From NCBI GenBank assembly GCA_023432225.1, contig JAEYUW010000011.1, forward strand, positions 39,593 to 103,592: a DNA stretch of 64,000 nt, read 5' to 3'. Both the position numbers and the translations under genes were made by a program. This DNA is from Verrucomicrobiota bacterium (lineage in GTDB: Bacteria > Verrucomicrobiota > Verrucomicrobiia > Opitutales > Opitutaceae). Positions 53,235 through 61,868 of this stretch are shown here, piece after piece (positions within the stretch are counted from its first letter, which is position 1; every line of letters begins with the position of its first letter). The notes beneath the pieces are model-generated. The model was given only the letters and a program-made list of their open reading frames with translations. It was not told the DNA's origin and ran no database searches.

Positions 53235-54526
53235 GTTCGTCCAAAGCCACTACCGCTTCGTCGCTCACCCCTGAATCCACGCGCTCACCGTCGTTCGCCG
53301 AACGCGCCGTGCTCGACGCCTTCGCGCAAATGCCGCGCGGACAACTTCGCATCGAACTCCCCGACGGCACCGCGCGCCTCTTCGGCGAAACATCGTTCGT
53401 CGCGCGCGAAGTCGCGCCCGGCGTCATCAACGGCGCCGTCCTGCGTGTGCGTCGCGAACGCTTTTTCTCCCGCTGCGTCCTCGGCGGCGACATCGGCTTC
53501 GCTGAAGCATTCATGGATGGCGACTGGGACACGCCCGATCTGACCGCGCTCATCGGCTGGTTCATCCTCAACGTCGAACACGCGCCTACGCTCTCCGGCT
53601 CGAAGCGCGCCAAAAATCTCGCGCTCAACCTCCTTCGTTTCGCCAACCGCGTGGGTCACCTGCTGCGCGCCAACACGCGCGAGAATTCCCGCCGCAACAT
53701 CGCCGAGCACTACGATCTTTCGAACGACTTCTTCGCGCTCTGGCTGGACGACACGATGATGTATTCCGCCGCCAAGTGGGAGCGCGCCGACGCCACGCTG
53801 CGCGAGGCGCAGATCGCCAAGAACGACGCGCTCTGCCGCAAACTTCACCTGCGTCCTACCGACCACGTGCTCGAAATCGGCACCGGCTGGGGCGGCTGGA
53901 GTCTGCACGCCGCGCAACAATACGGCTGCCGCGTCACCACGCTCACGCTCTCACAAGAGCAGCGCGATCTCGCCGTGCAACGCATCGCCGCCGCCGGCCT
54001 CAGCGATCGCATCGAGGTGCGCCTGCAGGACTATCGCGACGTCGGCGGCCAGTTCGACAAGATCGTCTCCATCGAGATGCTCGAGGCGGTCGGCCACGAA
54101 TTCCTCCGCGACTACGCCGCCACCTGCGCCCGCGTGCTGAAGCCCGACGGCCTCGTCGCGCTGCAATTCATCACCTGCCCCGATGCGCGCTACGACCAGT
54201 TCCGCCGCGGCGTGGATTTTATCCAAAAGCACATTTTCCCCGGCTCGCTGCTGCTCTCGACCAACCGCCTCAACGATCTCTTCGCCCGCGAAGGTGGCTT
54301 CGTCCTCCACGGCCTCGAAGACATGGGCCGCGACTACGCGCGCACGCTCCGCACCTGGCGCGACAGTTTTCACCACCAGCTCGATCGCGTGCGTGCGCTG
54401 GGCTTCGACGACCGTTTCATTCGCAAATGGGATTACTACCTGAGCTACTGCGAAGCTGCGTTCGCGCTCCGCAACATCTCCGTCGTGCAAACCGTCCACA
54501 CCCGTCCGAACAATCTGTCCTTTTGA
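53231..54526 (+). CDS. cfa: Cyclopropane-fatty-acyl-phospholipid synthase family protein
   Basis: The 431-residue enzyme methylates the double bond of unsaturated acyl chains in membrane phospholipids using SAM. It has the SCP-like N-terminal domain (GQLRIELPDGTARLFGE, GFAEAFMDGDWDTPDL) and the catalytic domain with NIAEHYDLSNDFFALWLDD, SAM site VLEIGTGWGGWSLHAA, VSIEMLEAVGHEF and RWDYYLSYCEAAF-like KWDYYLSYCEAAFALRN at the end. It may make cyclopropane or methyl-branched products; related enzymes do either. Coupled to DUF1365 by a four-base overlap. Confidence 0.94.
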   Translation: MSSSKATTASSLTPESTRSPSFAERAVLDAFAQMPRGQLRIELPDGTARLFGETSFVAREVAPGVINGAVLRVRRERFFSRCVLGGDIGFAEAFMDGDWDTPDLTALIGWFILNVEHAPTLSGSKRAKNLALNLLRFANRVGHLLRANTRENSRRNIAEHYDLSNDFFALWLDDTMMYSAAKWERADATLREAQIAKNDALCRKLHLRPTDHVLEIGTGWGGWSLHAAQQYGCRVTTLTLSQEQRDLAVQRIAAAGLSDRIEVRLQDYRDVGGQFDKIVSIEMLEAVGHEFLRDYAATCARVLKPDGLVALQFITCPDARYDQFRRGVDFIQKHIFPGSLLLSTNRLNDLFAREGGFVLHGLEDMGRDYARTLRTWRDSFHHQLDRVRALGFDDRFIRKWDYYLSYCEAAFALRNISVVQTVHTRPNNLSF

Positions 54527-54604
54527 GTAGCGAGTAGCGGGTAGTGAGGAGCGAGCATCTGCCGCCGCACACCTACTCGCTACCCGCTACTCACTCCTCG
54601 CTAC
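54527..54604. repeat. Bipartite repeat, GTAGCGAGTAGCGGGTAGTG family
   Basis: GTAGCGAGTAGCGGGTAGTG then AGGAGCGAG at the left is matched by CTCGCTACCCGCTACTCACT then CCTCGCTAC at the right, separated by about 20 bases. It fills the spacer between cfa and the DUF1475 gene and overlaps the cfa stop region. Confidence 0.85.
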
Positions 54605-54609
54605 TAAAA

Positions 54610-55008
54610 ATGATCTGGTTCCTGCGCGCGCTCTTCGTCGTCGTGATCGTGTCGATGCTGTGGGTAACGAGCTGGGCGAGCTTGCACCAACCGCTTGGCG
54701 ACTTCGCGCGCAGCGCCACCTTTCGCGAGCCCTGGGTGATCGCCACGCTCTTCGATGCCTATTGGGCGTTCATCACGTTCTTCGTCTGGGTCGCGTGGAA
54801 AGAAGGCACGCTCGCCGCGCGCGTGCTCTGGTTCGTGAGCGTCGTGCTCCTCGGCAACATCGCGATGGCGATCTACATGCTCCGCGAACTCTTCGCCGTG
54901 CCGGCCAACGCTCCACTCGCCGACGTCTTCGCCCGACGCAACCACGGCCGCCTCGCGTTACCTACGGTGCTGACTGCGCTCTCGATCGGCGTTTACCTGC
55001 TCGCGTGA
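54610..55008 (+). CDS. DUF1475-family membrane protein
   Basis: The 132-residue product has four membrane helices (FLRALFVVVIVSMLWVTSWA; LFDAYWAFITFFVWVAW; VLWFVSVVLLGNIAMAIYML; LPTVLTALSIGVYLLA) and matches DUF1475, of unknown function. The start at 54610 follows the repeat element. Its stop overlaps the next GTG start by four bases (GTGA). Confidence 0.8.
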   Translation: MIWFLRALFVVVIVSMLWVTSWASLHQPLGDFARSATFREPWVIATLFDAYWAFITFFVWVAWKEGTLAARVLWFVSVVLLGNIAMAIYMLRELFAVPANAPLADVFARRNHGRLALPTVLTALSIGVYLLA

Positions 55009-55571
55009 GCAATCCGCCAACGCCCGCCCCGAAGGTGGGCGCCGCTGTCCCCAGCGGCGTCGCGCAGGACACGCAAATAGCGTCCCCGTCGCCCGCGCGT
55101 CCCGGCTTCTGGCAACGCCGCATCGTCCAACCGATCCGCGCACAACTCACGCAAGGCATCACGCCCGACCGCATTGCACTCACACTCGGCGTGGGACTCG
55201 CGTGCGGTGTCTTTCCGTTTCTCGGTTTTACCACGGCGCTGTGCTTCGTCGTCGCGGCGGCGTTGCGGCTCAACCAGCCGATCATTCACGTCGTGAATCA
55301 GCTGCTCTGGCCGGTGCAACTCGCGCTGATTCCCGTTTACGTGCGGCTCGGCGCAGCCCTCTTCGGCGCGGAAGCGCTGCCATTCGATCCCCAGGAAGTC
55401 AGCCGCGTGTTCCTCGCTTCGCAGCGCGAGTTCTGGTCGCGCTTCGGCCTGATGGGACTGCAAGCGCTCACCGCGTGGCTGCTCTCGTTGCCGCTCCTCG
55501 TCGGCGGCACATGGCTCGTCGCCCGTCCAATTCTGCGCCGCCTCGCATCCGCCCGCCTTCCTCGCCCGTAA
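55005..55571 (+). CDS. DUF2062-family membrane protein
   Basis: The 188-residue protein begins with a GTG coupled to the previous stop. After a Pro-rich leader comes the DUF2062 core: TPDRIALTLGVGLACGVFPF, LGFTTALCFVVAAALRLNQP, IIHVVNQLLWPVQLALIPVY, and a C-terminal helix. Three or four membrane helices. Function unknown; proteins of this family are often near lipid or polysaccharide enzymes. Confidence 0.88.
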   Translation: MSNPPTPAPKVGAAVPSGVAQDTQIASPSPARPGFWQRRIVQPIRAQLTQGITPDRIALTLGVGLACGVFPFLGFTTALCFVVAAALRLNQPIIHVVNQLLWPVQLALIPVYVRLGAALFGAEALPFDPQEVSRVFLASQREFWSRFGLMGLQALTAWLLSLPLLVGGTWLVARPILRRLASARLPRP

Positions 55572-55578
55572 CTCGGGC

Positions 55579-56391
55579 GTGACCGCGCTTCCGCTCGTCC
55601 TGTTCGCCCTCGCCGCCCTCTGCGGCAGCTTTGCCGCGCTCTACTTCCTCGCACGGCGACTCGACAACTACGGCATCGTCGACGTCGCCTGGGCTTACGC
55701 GTTCGCGCCGGTGGCGTGGTTCTACGCCGTCGCGGGCCCCGGCTGGCTGCCGCGCCGCGCCGCGATCGCCGCGCTCGGCACATTCTGGGCGGCGCGCCTC
55801 GGCACGCACTTGCTGCGTCGCGTGGCGAGTCATCACCCCGTCGAAGACGGCCGCTACGTCCAACTGCGCCGTGACTGGGCGGGCAACTTTGCCCCGAAGA
55901 TGTTCGGCTTTTTCCAACTGCAGGCGGGATCGATCGTGTTGCTCGCCGTGCCGTTTCTGCTGCCCGCGCTGAATCCGACCCCCGCGTTTCACTGGCTCGA
56001 GATGCTCGGCGTCGTCCTCTGGATCATCGCACTGACCGGCGAAGCGACCGCCGACGCCCAACTCGCCGCGTTCAAGCGCGACCCGGCCAATCGCGGGCGC
56101 GTCTGCACCATCGGTCTCTGGCGCTACAGCCGCCACCCGAACTACTTTTTCGAGTGGCTCGTGTGGGTCGCCTTCGCGGTCATCGCGCTCGCGTCGCCGT
56201 GGGGCTGGCTCGCGCTCATCGCGCCCGCCGCGATTCTCCACCTGTTGCTTCGCGTGACTGGCATCCCGCTGAACGAGGAGCAATCGCTCCGTTCGAAAGG
56301 CGATGCCTATCGCCGCTACCAACAAACCACGAGCGCCTTCGTGCCGTGGTTCCCGCGCACCGAAAACACCGCGCAGAAAGCTGCGAACTGA
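55579..56391 (+). CDS. DUF1295 (steroid 5-alpha-reductase-like) membrane enzyme
   Basis: The 270-residue protein has six or seven membrane helices and the DUF1295 core: RRLDNYGIVDVAWAYAFAP, RVCTIGLWRYSRHPNYFFEW (the RYSRHPNYF motif shared by steroid 5-alpha reductases and ICMT-type methyltransferases) and IPLNEEQSLRSKGDAYRRYQ at the end. It may reduce a double bond in a lipid or act as a methyltransferase. It starts with GTG, seven bases after the DUF2062 stop. It belongs to the fatty-acid island. Confidence 0.9.
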   Translation: MTALPLVLFALAALCGSFAALYFLARRLDNYGIVDVAWAYAFAPVAWFYAVAGPGWLPRRAAIAALGTFWAARLGTHLLRRVASHHPVEDGRYVQLRRDWAGNFAPKMFGFFQLQAGSIVLLAVPFLLPALNPTPAFHWLEMLGVVLWIIALTGEATADAQLAAFKRDPANRGRVCTIGLWRYSRHPNYFFEWLVWVAFAVIALASPWGWLALIAPAAILHLLLRVTGIPLNEEQSLRSKGDAYRRYQQTTSAFVPWFPRTENTAQKAAN

Positions 56392-56474
56392 AGCTAGCGC
56401 CACCGTTCTCTGCCCGTCGTCTTTCATCCTCCGTCCTCAGTTCTCCGTCTTCCGACCTCCGTTTATCAACCGTC

Positions 56475-57494
56475 ATGATCGACACCCTTCTTTCCCGTGA
56501 TCTGCTGCCCGACTGGGCGATTCGCACCGGTATCCGTCGCTTGCTCCGTCAACGACTCGCGGAGATCGCGCACCCGGCGCCGCGCACGAAAGTCGCCGAA
56601 TTTGCCGCCGGCCTGCGCACGATGCCGATCGCGATCAACACCGCCGAGTCGAAGGAGCAACACTACGAGGTGCCGACGGAGTTCTACCGTTACTGCCTCG
56701 GACCGCGACTCAAATACTCGTCGTGCCTCTACGAGCGCGACGACGACACGCTGGCCCAAGCCGAGGAGCGCATGCTCGCGCTCACGTGCACTCGCGCGCG
56801 AATCGCCGACGGCCAGAGCATCCTCGAACTCGGCTGCGGCTGGGGCTCGTTGACGCTGTGGATGGCCGAGCACTACCCGCGCGCGCAAATCACCGGCGTC
56901 TCGCACTCGCGCACCCAGCGCGAACACATCCTCGGCGAGGCTGCGCGCCGCGGCCTGAAGAACGTCGCCATCATCACGTGCGACATGAACGAGTTCACAA
57001 GTCTCGCCGGCACCTATGATCGCGTCGTGTCGGTCGAGATGTTCGAGCACATGAAAAACTGGCCCGAGTTGATGCGCCGCATTTCCACGTGGCTGAAATC
57101 CGACGGCATGTTCTTCGCCCACGTATTCGTCCACGCGACGACACCGTATCACTTCGAAGTGCGCGACGAGAGCGACTGGATGAGCAAATACTTCTTCACC
57201 GGCGGCATGATGCCGTCGCACGACCTGTTTCCGCAGTTCCAGGAGCACCTGCGGCTCGTCGAGGATTGGCAGGTGAACGGCAACCACTACGCGCGCACCG
57301 CCGAGCACTGGCTGCAAAACATGGATGTGCACCGCACCGAGATCATGCCACTGCTCGCCGAGACCTACGGCGCGCACGAAGCCGAGAAATGGTGGGTCTA
57401 CTGGCGCGTCTTCTATCTCGCCTGCGCTGAACTCTGGAAATTCCGCGGCGGCACTGAGTGGCACGTCAGCCACTATCTTTTCCGCAAAATCTGA
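56475..57494 (+). CDS. CFA-superfamily methyltransferase, coclaurine N-methyltransferase-like
   Basis: The 339-residue SAM enzyme lacks the N-terminal domain of Cfa. The core reads EQHYEVPTEFYRYCLGPRLK, YSSCLYERDDDTLAQAEERM, SAM site ILELGCGWGSLTLWMA, VVSVEMFEHMKNW and WQVNGNHYARTAEHWLQNMD. The sequence order (ELPT-F-GKRLK-SSC, VEMFEHMKN, HYARTxEEWL, HVLFKK at the end) corresponds to plant coclaurine N-methyltransferases better than to Cfa. Substrate unknown; an acyl chain or an amine are both possible. It lies in the same island as cfa. Confidence 0.9.
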   Translation: MIDTLLSRDLLPDWAIRTGIRRLLRQRLAEIAHPAPRTKVAEFAAGLRTMPIAINTAESKEQHYEVPTEFYRYCLGPRLKYSSCLYERDDDTLAQAEERMLALTCTRARIADGQSILELGCGWGSLTLWMAEHYPRAQITGVSHSRTQREHILGEAARRGLKNVAIITCDMNEFTSLAGTYDRVVSVEMFEHMKNWPELMRRISTWLKSDGMFFAHVFVHATTPYHFEVRDESDWMSKYFFTGGMMPSHDLFPQFQEHLRLVEDWQVNGNHYARTAEHWLQNMDVHRTEIMPLLAETYGAHEAEKWWVYWRVFYLACAELWKFRGGTEWHVSHYLFRKI

Positions 57495-57498
57495 CCCG

Positions 57499-58254
57499 AT
57501 GACATTGCCCCGCGCACTCCTCACGCTGCTCGCGCTCTTCGCGCTTGGTCCGCTGCGCGCGAGCGACGCGCTGCTGCGCGAGGCGCTCGCCGCCGAGGCC
57601 CGGCTGGATTCGCGGCGCGCCTTGGAGCTGTTTCTCCAGCTACAGCCGTCGCGTCCCGCGGACGCCTTCGTCGCACAGAAAATCGCGCAGCAATACTCCG
57701 ATCTCATCGTCGAGTTAAGCGACGTGGAGGAAAAGAAGCGCCACGCCCGTCTCGCTCTCGAGTGGTCCGAGCGCGCCGTGCAACTCGATCCGCGCAACGC
57801 CGTGGCCGTGCTCTCGCTCGCCGTCTGCCATGGCAAACTCGCCACCTACAGCGACACGCGAACGAAAGTGAAATACTCGCGTCTCGTGCGTCAGGAAGCC
57901 GAGCGTGCGCTCGCGCTCGACCCGAACTACGCGTGGGCCCACCACGTGCTCGGCCGTTGGCATCGCGAAGTTGCCGAGCTGAGCGGCACGGCGCGCTTTT
58001 TCGTGAAACTGTTCTACGGCGGCCTGCCCGACGCTTCCTTTGCGGACGCGATCACTCACTTGGAAAAGGCGGTCGAGCTCGAGCCCGACGTTCCCAGCCA
58101 CGCCGTCGAACTCGGCTTCGCTTTGGCCGCTGCCGGAAAAACACACAAAGCACGCGAGTCCTGGGAGCGCAGCCTGGCAATGTCCACCCGCGGAAAGCAC
58201 GACGCGCCCGCTCAACGCCGCGCGCGTGAGGCGCTCGCGTCGTCGTCGCTCTAA
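57499..58254 (+). CDS. TPR-repeat exported protein
   Basis: The 251-residue protein has a signal peptide (LLTLLALFALGPLRASDALL) and TPR units: HARLALEWSERAVQLDPRNA, EAERALALDPNYAWAHHVLG and AITHLEKAVELEPDVPSHAV. The arrangement (including HHVLGRWHREVAELSG) resembles RMD1/FAM82-type TPR proteins. It is four bases behind the methyltransferase gene, so it belongs to the island operon. Function unknown. Confidence 0.85.
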   Translation: MTLPRALLTLLALFALGPLRASDALLREALAAEARLDSRRALELFLQLQPSRPADAFVAQKIAQQYSDLIVELSDVEEKKRHARLALEWSERAVQLDPRNAVAVLSLAVCHGKLATYSDTRTKVKYSRLVRQEAERALALDPNYAWAHHVLGRWHREVAELSGTARFFVKLFYGGLPDASFADAITHLEKAVELEPDVPSHAVELGFALAAAGKTHKARESWERSLAMSTRGKHDAPAQRRAREALASSSL

Positions 58255-58299
58255 CCAAGCGCGAACGACGCGCCGCTCATCCGGAGGCGCGGACCCTCG

Positions 58300-59187
58300 C
58301 TAAACCAACACGAGCGCGATGGCGCCGATCATCAACGCCGCGCCGATAAAGCGGAACCGCAGCACGCCGGGCGCGAGATGTTGCTCGGTGTTGGCAAACC
58401 AGTGCCCGATCGCCCACACGGCCACGACGCTGAACAGGCCGCGCGCGCTGTAGACGATGTTCACCGCCGTCGCTCCGCCCCAAATGCCGAGCGTGAGCAC
58501 GATGCCGGCGTTGTTGAGCGCGAGCAGCACGCCGCCCACCGACACCCAGCGCCACGCCTCGCCGTTCAGCGCTGACAGCGGCGCGCTGAAAAACGGCACG
58601 AACGCGAACGAGTAAACGCCCACGAGGAAGAACATCGCCGGGAAGTAACTCGCCGTGCCCCACGCCGGCACCCACTTCTGCATGAGCACATCGCCGAGGC
58701 CGTAGGACAGCGCGCTGGCCGTCGCGAGCGCCACCGCGGTGCCGACGTGGCGACGCTGGCCGTGTTTTTCGCCCGCATGCAACAGCGCCACCGCGCCGGC
58801 ACTCAACGCGGCGCCGAGCCACCACTTCAGCGGCACGTCGCCGACGCGCAGCAGGCTGCTGAACAGCGCCACCATGATCACCTTCGTGCCCATGACCGGC
58901 GTCGTCACCGACACGTCGCCTTTGCTGAGCGCGAGGAAGATGAACACCTGACCGCCGAGGAAACACAGCGCCGTCACGGCCGGTTGCCAGTAATCCGCCA
59001 GCGGCCGCAGCGTGCCGCCCTGCCAGAACCACCACGGCAGAAACACGGCGAACATGATCCAGTTCGCCACGAAGCTCGTGCGCCACACGCCGACACCGAA
59101 AGCCGCGGCGCGCTTGATCGTCAGCGCCGCAAGCACGTAGAGCAGCGCGCAGACGAGCGGAATGAGGAGGTGCAACGGAAAATTCAC
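58300..59187 (-). CDS. EamA-family transporter
   Basis: The 295-residue protein has about ten membrane helices in two EamA repeats (LLIPLVCALLYVLAALTIKR; TTPVMGTKVIMVALFSSLL; then LATASALSYGLGDVLMQKWV and GGATAVNIVYSARGLFSVVA). It is a drug/metabolite-superfamily carrier of unknown substrate. It converges on the fatty-acid island. Confidence 0.85.
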   Translation of the reverse strand: MNFPLHLLIPLVCALLYVLAALTIKRAAAFGVGVWRTSFVANWIMFAVFLPWWFWQGGTLRPLADYWQPAVTALCFLGGQVFIFLALSKGDVSVTTPVMGTKVIMVALFSSLLRVGDVPLKWWLGAALSAGAVALLHAGEKHGQRRHVGTAVALATASALSYGLGDVLMQKWVPAWGTASYFPAMFFLVGVYSFAFVPFFSAPLSALNGEAWRWVSVGGVLLALNNAGIVLTLGIWGGATAVNIVYSARGLFSVVAVWAIGHWFANTEQHLAPGVLRFRFIGAALMIGAIALVLV

Positions 59188-59256
59188 ACGAAGAAAACCA
59201 GCAAGCCCGCTCGCGAGCAGGCACGCAACTGTTCCTCGCGGCCACGGCGGTGGCGC

Positions 59257-59334
59257 GAAAGTAGCGGGAGCTTCCAGCTCCCGTTAGCCGCCTCTCCCAA
59301 ACAAACGCGGGAGCTGGAAGCTCCCGCTACTTTC
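59257..59334. repeat. Bipartite palindromic repeat, GGGAGCT family (copy 2)
   Basis: GAAAGTAGCGGGAGCTTCCA then GCTCCCGTT opens and AACGCGGGAGCTGGAAGCTC then CCGCTACTTTC closes the element. The ends are almost perfectly complementary and each half is a hairpin (GGGAGCTTCCAGCTCCC). Copy 1 lies 55 kb away at 4085-4165. Confidence 0.9.
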
Positions 59335-59360
59335 TACTCCAGCCTCGCGCTACTGCTCGC

Positions 59361-59861
59361 TCACAGCACCTGCTTCACCAGCGCCTCGTATTCCTCGTGC
59401 GGCATCGAGCCGGTCTTCTGGTGCCGGATGTTTCCCTCGCGATCGATGAGGAACGTGGTGGGGATCACATTGAACCCGCCGAACGCCTCCGCCAGCGCGC
59501 CGTCGCCCATCGCGACGAGGTAATTCATGCCGTTTTTCTCGGCGAATTTCTTCACCTTCTCCGACCCGCCGCGATCCACCGACACGCCGATGATCACGAG
59601 GCCGTCTTTGCCATATTTCTTCTGCAGCGCGACGTAGCCCGGAATCTCCGCCACACACGGACCGCACCACGTCGCCCAGAAATCGACGACCACCACTTTG
59701 CCTTTCAGGCCGGCGGCCGTCACTTCCTTGCCGTCGAGCGTCGTGAGCTTGAAGTCCGGAGCCTGGCCGACGACGGGCAGCGAGTCGGCACGAGCGAGCG
59801 TGAAGAGGCCAATGGCCGCGAGCGTGCCAAGCAGGAACAAAGAGCGGAGAGAGGATTGCAT
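59361..59861 (-). CDS. TlpA-family thiol-disulfide oxidoreductase
   Basis: The 166-residue periplasmic protein has a signal peptide (SLFLLGTLAAIGLFTLARA) and a thioredoxin fold: GQAPDFKLTTLDGKEVTAAG, VVVDFWATWCGPC with the redox CXXC, IIGVSVDRGGSEKVKKFAEK and the cis-Pro in NVIPTTFLIDREGNI. It reduces or oxidises disulfides in the envelope. Start at 59861 is preferred over an ATG 63 bases upstream. Confidence 0.93.
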   Translation of the reverse strand: MQSSLRSLFLLGTLAAIGLFTLARADSLPVVGQAPDFKLTTLDGKEVTAAGLKGKVVVVDFWATWCGPCVAEIPGYVALQKKYGKDGLVIIGVSVDRGGSEKVKKFAEKNGMNYLVAMGDGALAEAFGGFNVIPTTFLIDREGNIRHQKTGSMPHEEYEALVKQVL

Positions 59862-59916
59862 GCGTGGTAGAGGAATCAGCCGGCGCGCTTCTTCCAGAGA
59901 ATTCGCGGCGCCAGCC

Positions 59917-59946
59917 AAAAACAAAGCGCGTCCGTTGGGACGCGCT
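59917..59946 (-). terminator. Terminator for the LysR gene
   Basis: On the minus strand AGCGCGTCC / GGACGCGCT pair around CAAC, followed by TTGTTTTT. It lies about 30 bases after the LysR stop. Confidence 0.88.
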
Positions 59947-59974
59947 CGGCAGGCCGGCCGGACGGTGGGTCGGT

Positions 59975-60892
59975 TCAGACGACCAACTTCGCTGCCGCGG
60001 CGTCGGCCGCAGCCGCTTCGGCGCTGAGCGTCTCGATGAACTTCTTCATCGCCGGCGTGAGCACACGGCCCTTGCGGTGCAGGATCGCAAGCGGGCGGGT
60101 GAACTCCTTGCCTTTGAACGCGACCGCCGCGAGCGTGCCCTGCTTCACTTCCTGCGCCACCGTGGCTTGCGGCACAATGGCGATGCCGTGGTCGATTTCG
60201 ACGGCGCGCTTCACGGTCTCGATGTTGTCGAATTCCATGACCGGCGTGACCTCGAGCTTGTTGTCGCGGAAGATCTGATCGACGGCCTTGCGCGTCGGGA
60301 TGTCGGGGTCGAAACCGATGAACTTATGGCCTGCGAGGGTCTTGAGGTCCGCCTCCGGCCCTTTGGCGAGCGGGTGATTCGGATGCGTGATGAGCACGAG
60401 TCGGTCGTTGCGGAACGGGATCGTCTCGATCTGACGCAGCTTCTGCGGGAAGGCCACGAGACCGAAGTCGACCGAGTTGTGCAGGATGTCTTCGTAAACG
60501 AGATTCGAGCGGCGATACTCGATGCGCACGTTCACCGAAGGATAGTCGTGCAGGAACTTCTTGATGTAGGGCGGCAGCTCGTGGAGGCCGATCGAGTAGA
60601 TCGTCGAGATGCGGATCGTGCCGCTGATGACCTTCTTCATCTCCTGCAGCTCGCTGAGGAGCTTCTCGTAGACGTGCAGGATCTCCTTCGCCGCGTCGTA
60701 GATACGTTGTCCTTCGCGCGTCAGATTGAACTGCTTCTGCGAGCGATCGATCATCAGCGTCTTGAAATTGCGCTCCATGGAGCGCGCTTGCTGACTGACC
60801 GCGGATTGCGTGATGCCGTTCAATTTCGCGGCCTTGGAGAAACTCTTGGTCTCCACAAGGTCCGCGAAAATCTTGAAGTTTTCGATTTGCAT
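59975..60892 (-). CDS. LysR-family transcriptional regulator
   Basis: The 305-residue protein has an N-terminal winged HTH (MQIENFKIFADLVETKSFSK, then AAKLNGITQSAVSQQARSME) and a two-lobe effector domain beginning GTIRISTIYSIGLHELPPYI. The C-terminal tail is Ala-rich. It starts 68 bases from the divergent yggS gene; LysR proteins often control their divergent neighbour, so yggS or its own gene may be targets. The effector is unknown. Confidence 0.94.
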   Translation of the reverse strand: MQIENFKIFADLVETKSFSKAAKLNGITQSAVSQQARSMERNFKTLMIDRSQKQFNLTREGQRIYDAAKEILHVYEKLLSELQEMKKVISGTIRISTIYSIGLHELPPYIKKFLHDYPSVNVRIEYRRSNLVYEDILHNSVDFGLVAFPQKLRQIETIPFRNDRLVLITHPNHPLAKGPEADLKTLAGHKFIGFDPDIPTRKAVDQIFRDNKLEVTPVMEFDNIETVKRAVEIDHGIAIVPQATVAQEVKQGTLAAVAFKGKEFTRPLAILHRKGRVLTPAMKKFIETLSAEAAAADAAAAKLVV

Positions 60893-60960
60893 GGCGGCGA
60901 AATGGAGCACCCGTATAAATGCTCCTAATCAGCAATCCAATCTAAAAGCGCCCCTCATAA

Positions 60961-61668
60961 ATGTTTATCGATTTCGAGACCTTCCGTGCCCGCGCCGATA
61001 AGCTGCGTGCTCTGATGGCCGAGACGGCCCGGGCCGCCGGGCGCGATCCCGCGGAGGTGTTGCTGCTGCCGGTGACGAAGACGCATCCCGCTGCCGCGGC
61101 CGAGTATGTCACACTTTACGGGCTGCCTGCGGTCGGCGAAAACCGCGTCCAGGAGGCCGTCGAAAAACGAGCCCAAGTTGCCGGCGCGCTGCGCTGGGAG
61201 CTCATCGGCCATCTGCAATCCAACAAGGCCAAGCTCGCCGCACAGCACTTCGATCGCGTGCAGAGCGTAGACAGCGAAAAGCTCCTCAACCATCTCGATC
61301 GCGCCGCCGGCGAGCTCGGCAAGCAGCTGCCGGTGCTGCTGCAGATCAACGCCGGCAACGATCCCGCGAAATTCGGTGCCGAGCCCGCCGACGCCCCGCG
61401 CCTGCTCGATGTCGCGCTCGCGAAACCGCACCTCCGCATCGACGGCCTCATGACCATCGCGCCACTCGGCGCGACGCCCGACGAGACGACCGAGCACGCG
61501 CGCCGCACGTTCGCAAATCTCCGCACCATCCGCGACGACCTCGCCACGCGCACCGGCACGCCACTGCGCGAGCTGTCCATGGGCATGTCCGGGGATTTCG
61601 CGCTCGCGATCGCCGCCGGCAGCACGCTCGTGCGCGTGGGCACCGCCCTCTTCGGCGCGCGGGAGTAA
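60961..61668 (+). CDS. yggS: YggS-family PLP homeostasis protein
   Basis: The 235-residue protein binds pyridoxal 5-phosphate and buffers its free level; it has no known catalytic reaction. Family motifs: LLLPVTKTHPAAAAEYVTLY with the PLP Lys, GENRVQEAVEKRAQVAGALR, WELIGHLQSNKAKLAAQHFD, LLQINAGNDPAKFG and LSMGMSGDFALAIAAGSTLV followed by RVGTALFG. The stop codon lies at the edge of a palindromic repeat (61665-61743). Divergent from a LysR regulator. Confidence 0.94.
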   Translation: MFIDFETFRARADKLRALMAETARAAGRDPAEVLLLPVTKTHPAAAAEYVTLYGLPAVGENRVQEAVEKRAQVAGALRWELIGHLQSNKAKLAAQHFDRVQSVDSEKLLNHLDRAAGELGKQLPVLLQINAGNDPAKFGAEPADAPRLLDVALAKPHLRIDGLMTIAPLGATPDETTEHARRTFANLRTIRDDLATRTGTPLRELSMGMSGDFALAIAAGSTLVRVGTALFGARE

Positions 61669-61743
61669 GGCCGGCTTCAGCCGGTCCATCGAAACTCGCG
61701 CAACCGACCGCGCGCTCTTGGTCCGGCTGAAGCCGGACCTACC
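61665..61743. repeat. Bipartite repeat, GGCCGGCTTCAGCCGG family
   Basis: GTAAGGCCGGCTTCAGCCGG then TCC opens and GGTCCGGCTGAAGCCGGACC then TAC closes the element; both halves are hairpins and the ends are mutually complementary. It includes the TAA stop of yggS. Confidence 0.88.
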
Positions 61744-61868
61744 TCGTCGACCACAAGGTCGACCGCAAACATCGCCGCGCTCCTCCGCGCGCGTCACGGA
61801 GCGATCGAACTGCCTTCGCGGTGGGATTCCGCGTTGCCACTGCGCGGCAATCGACTTCGCTTCTGCGC

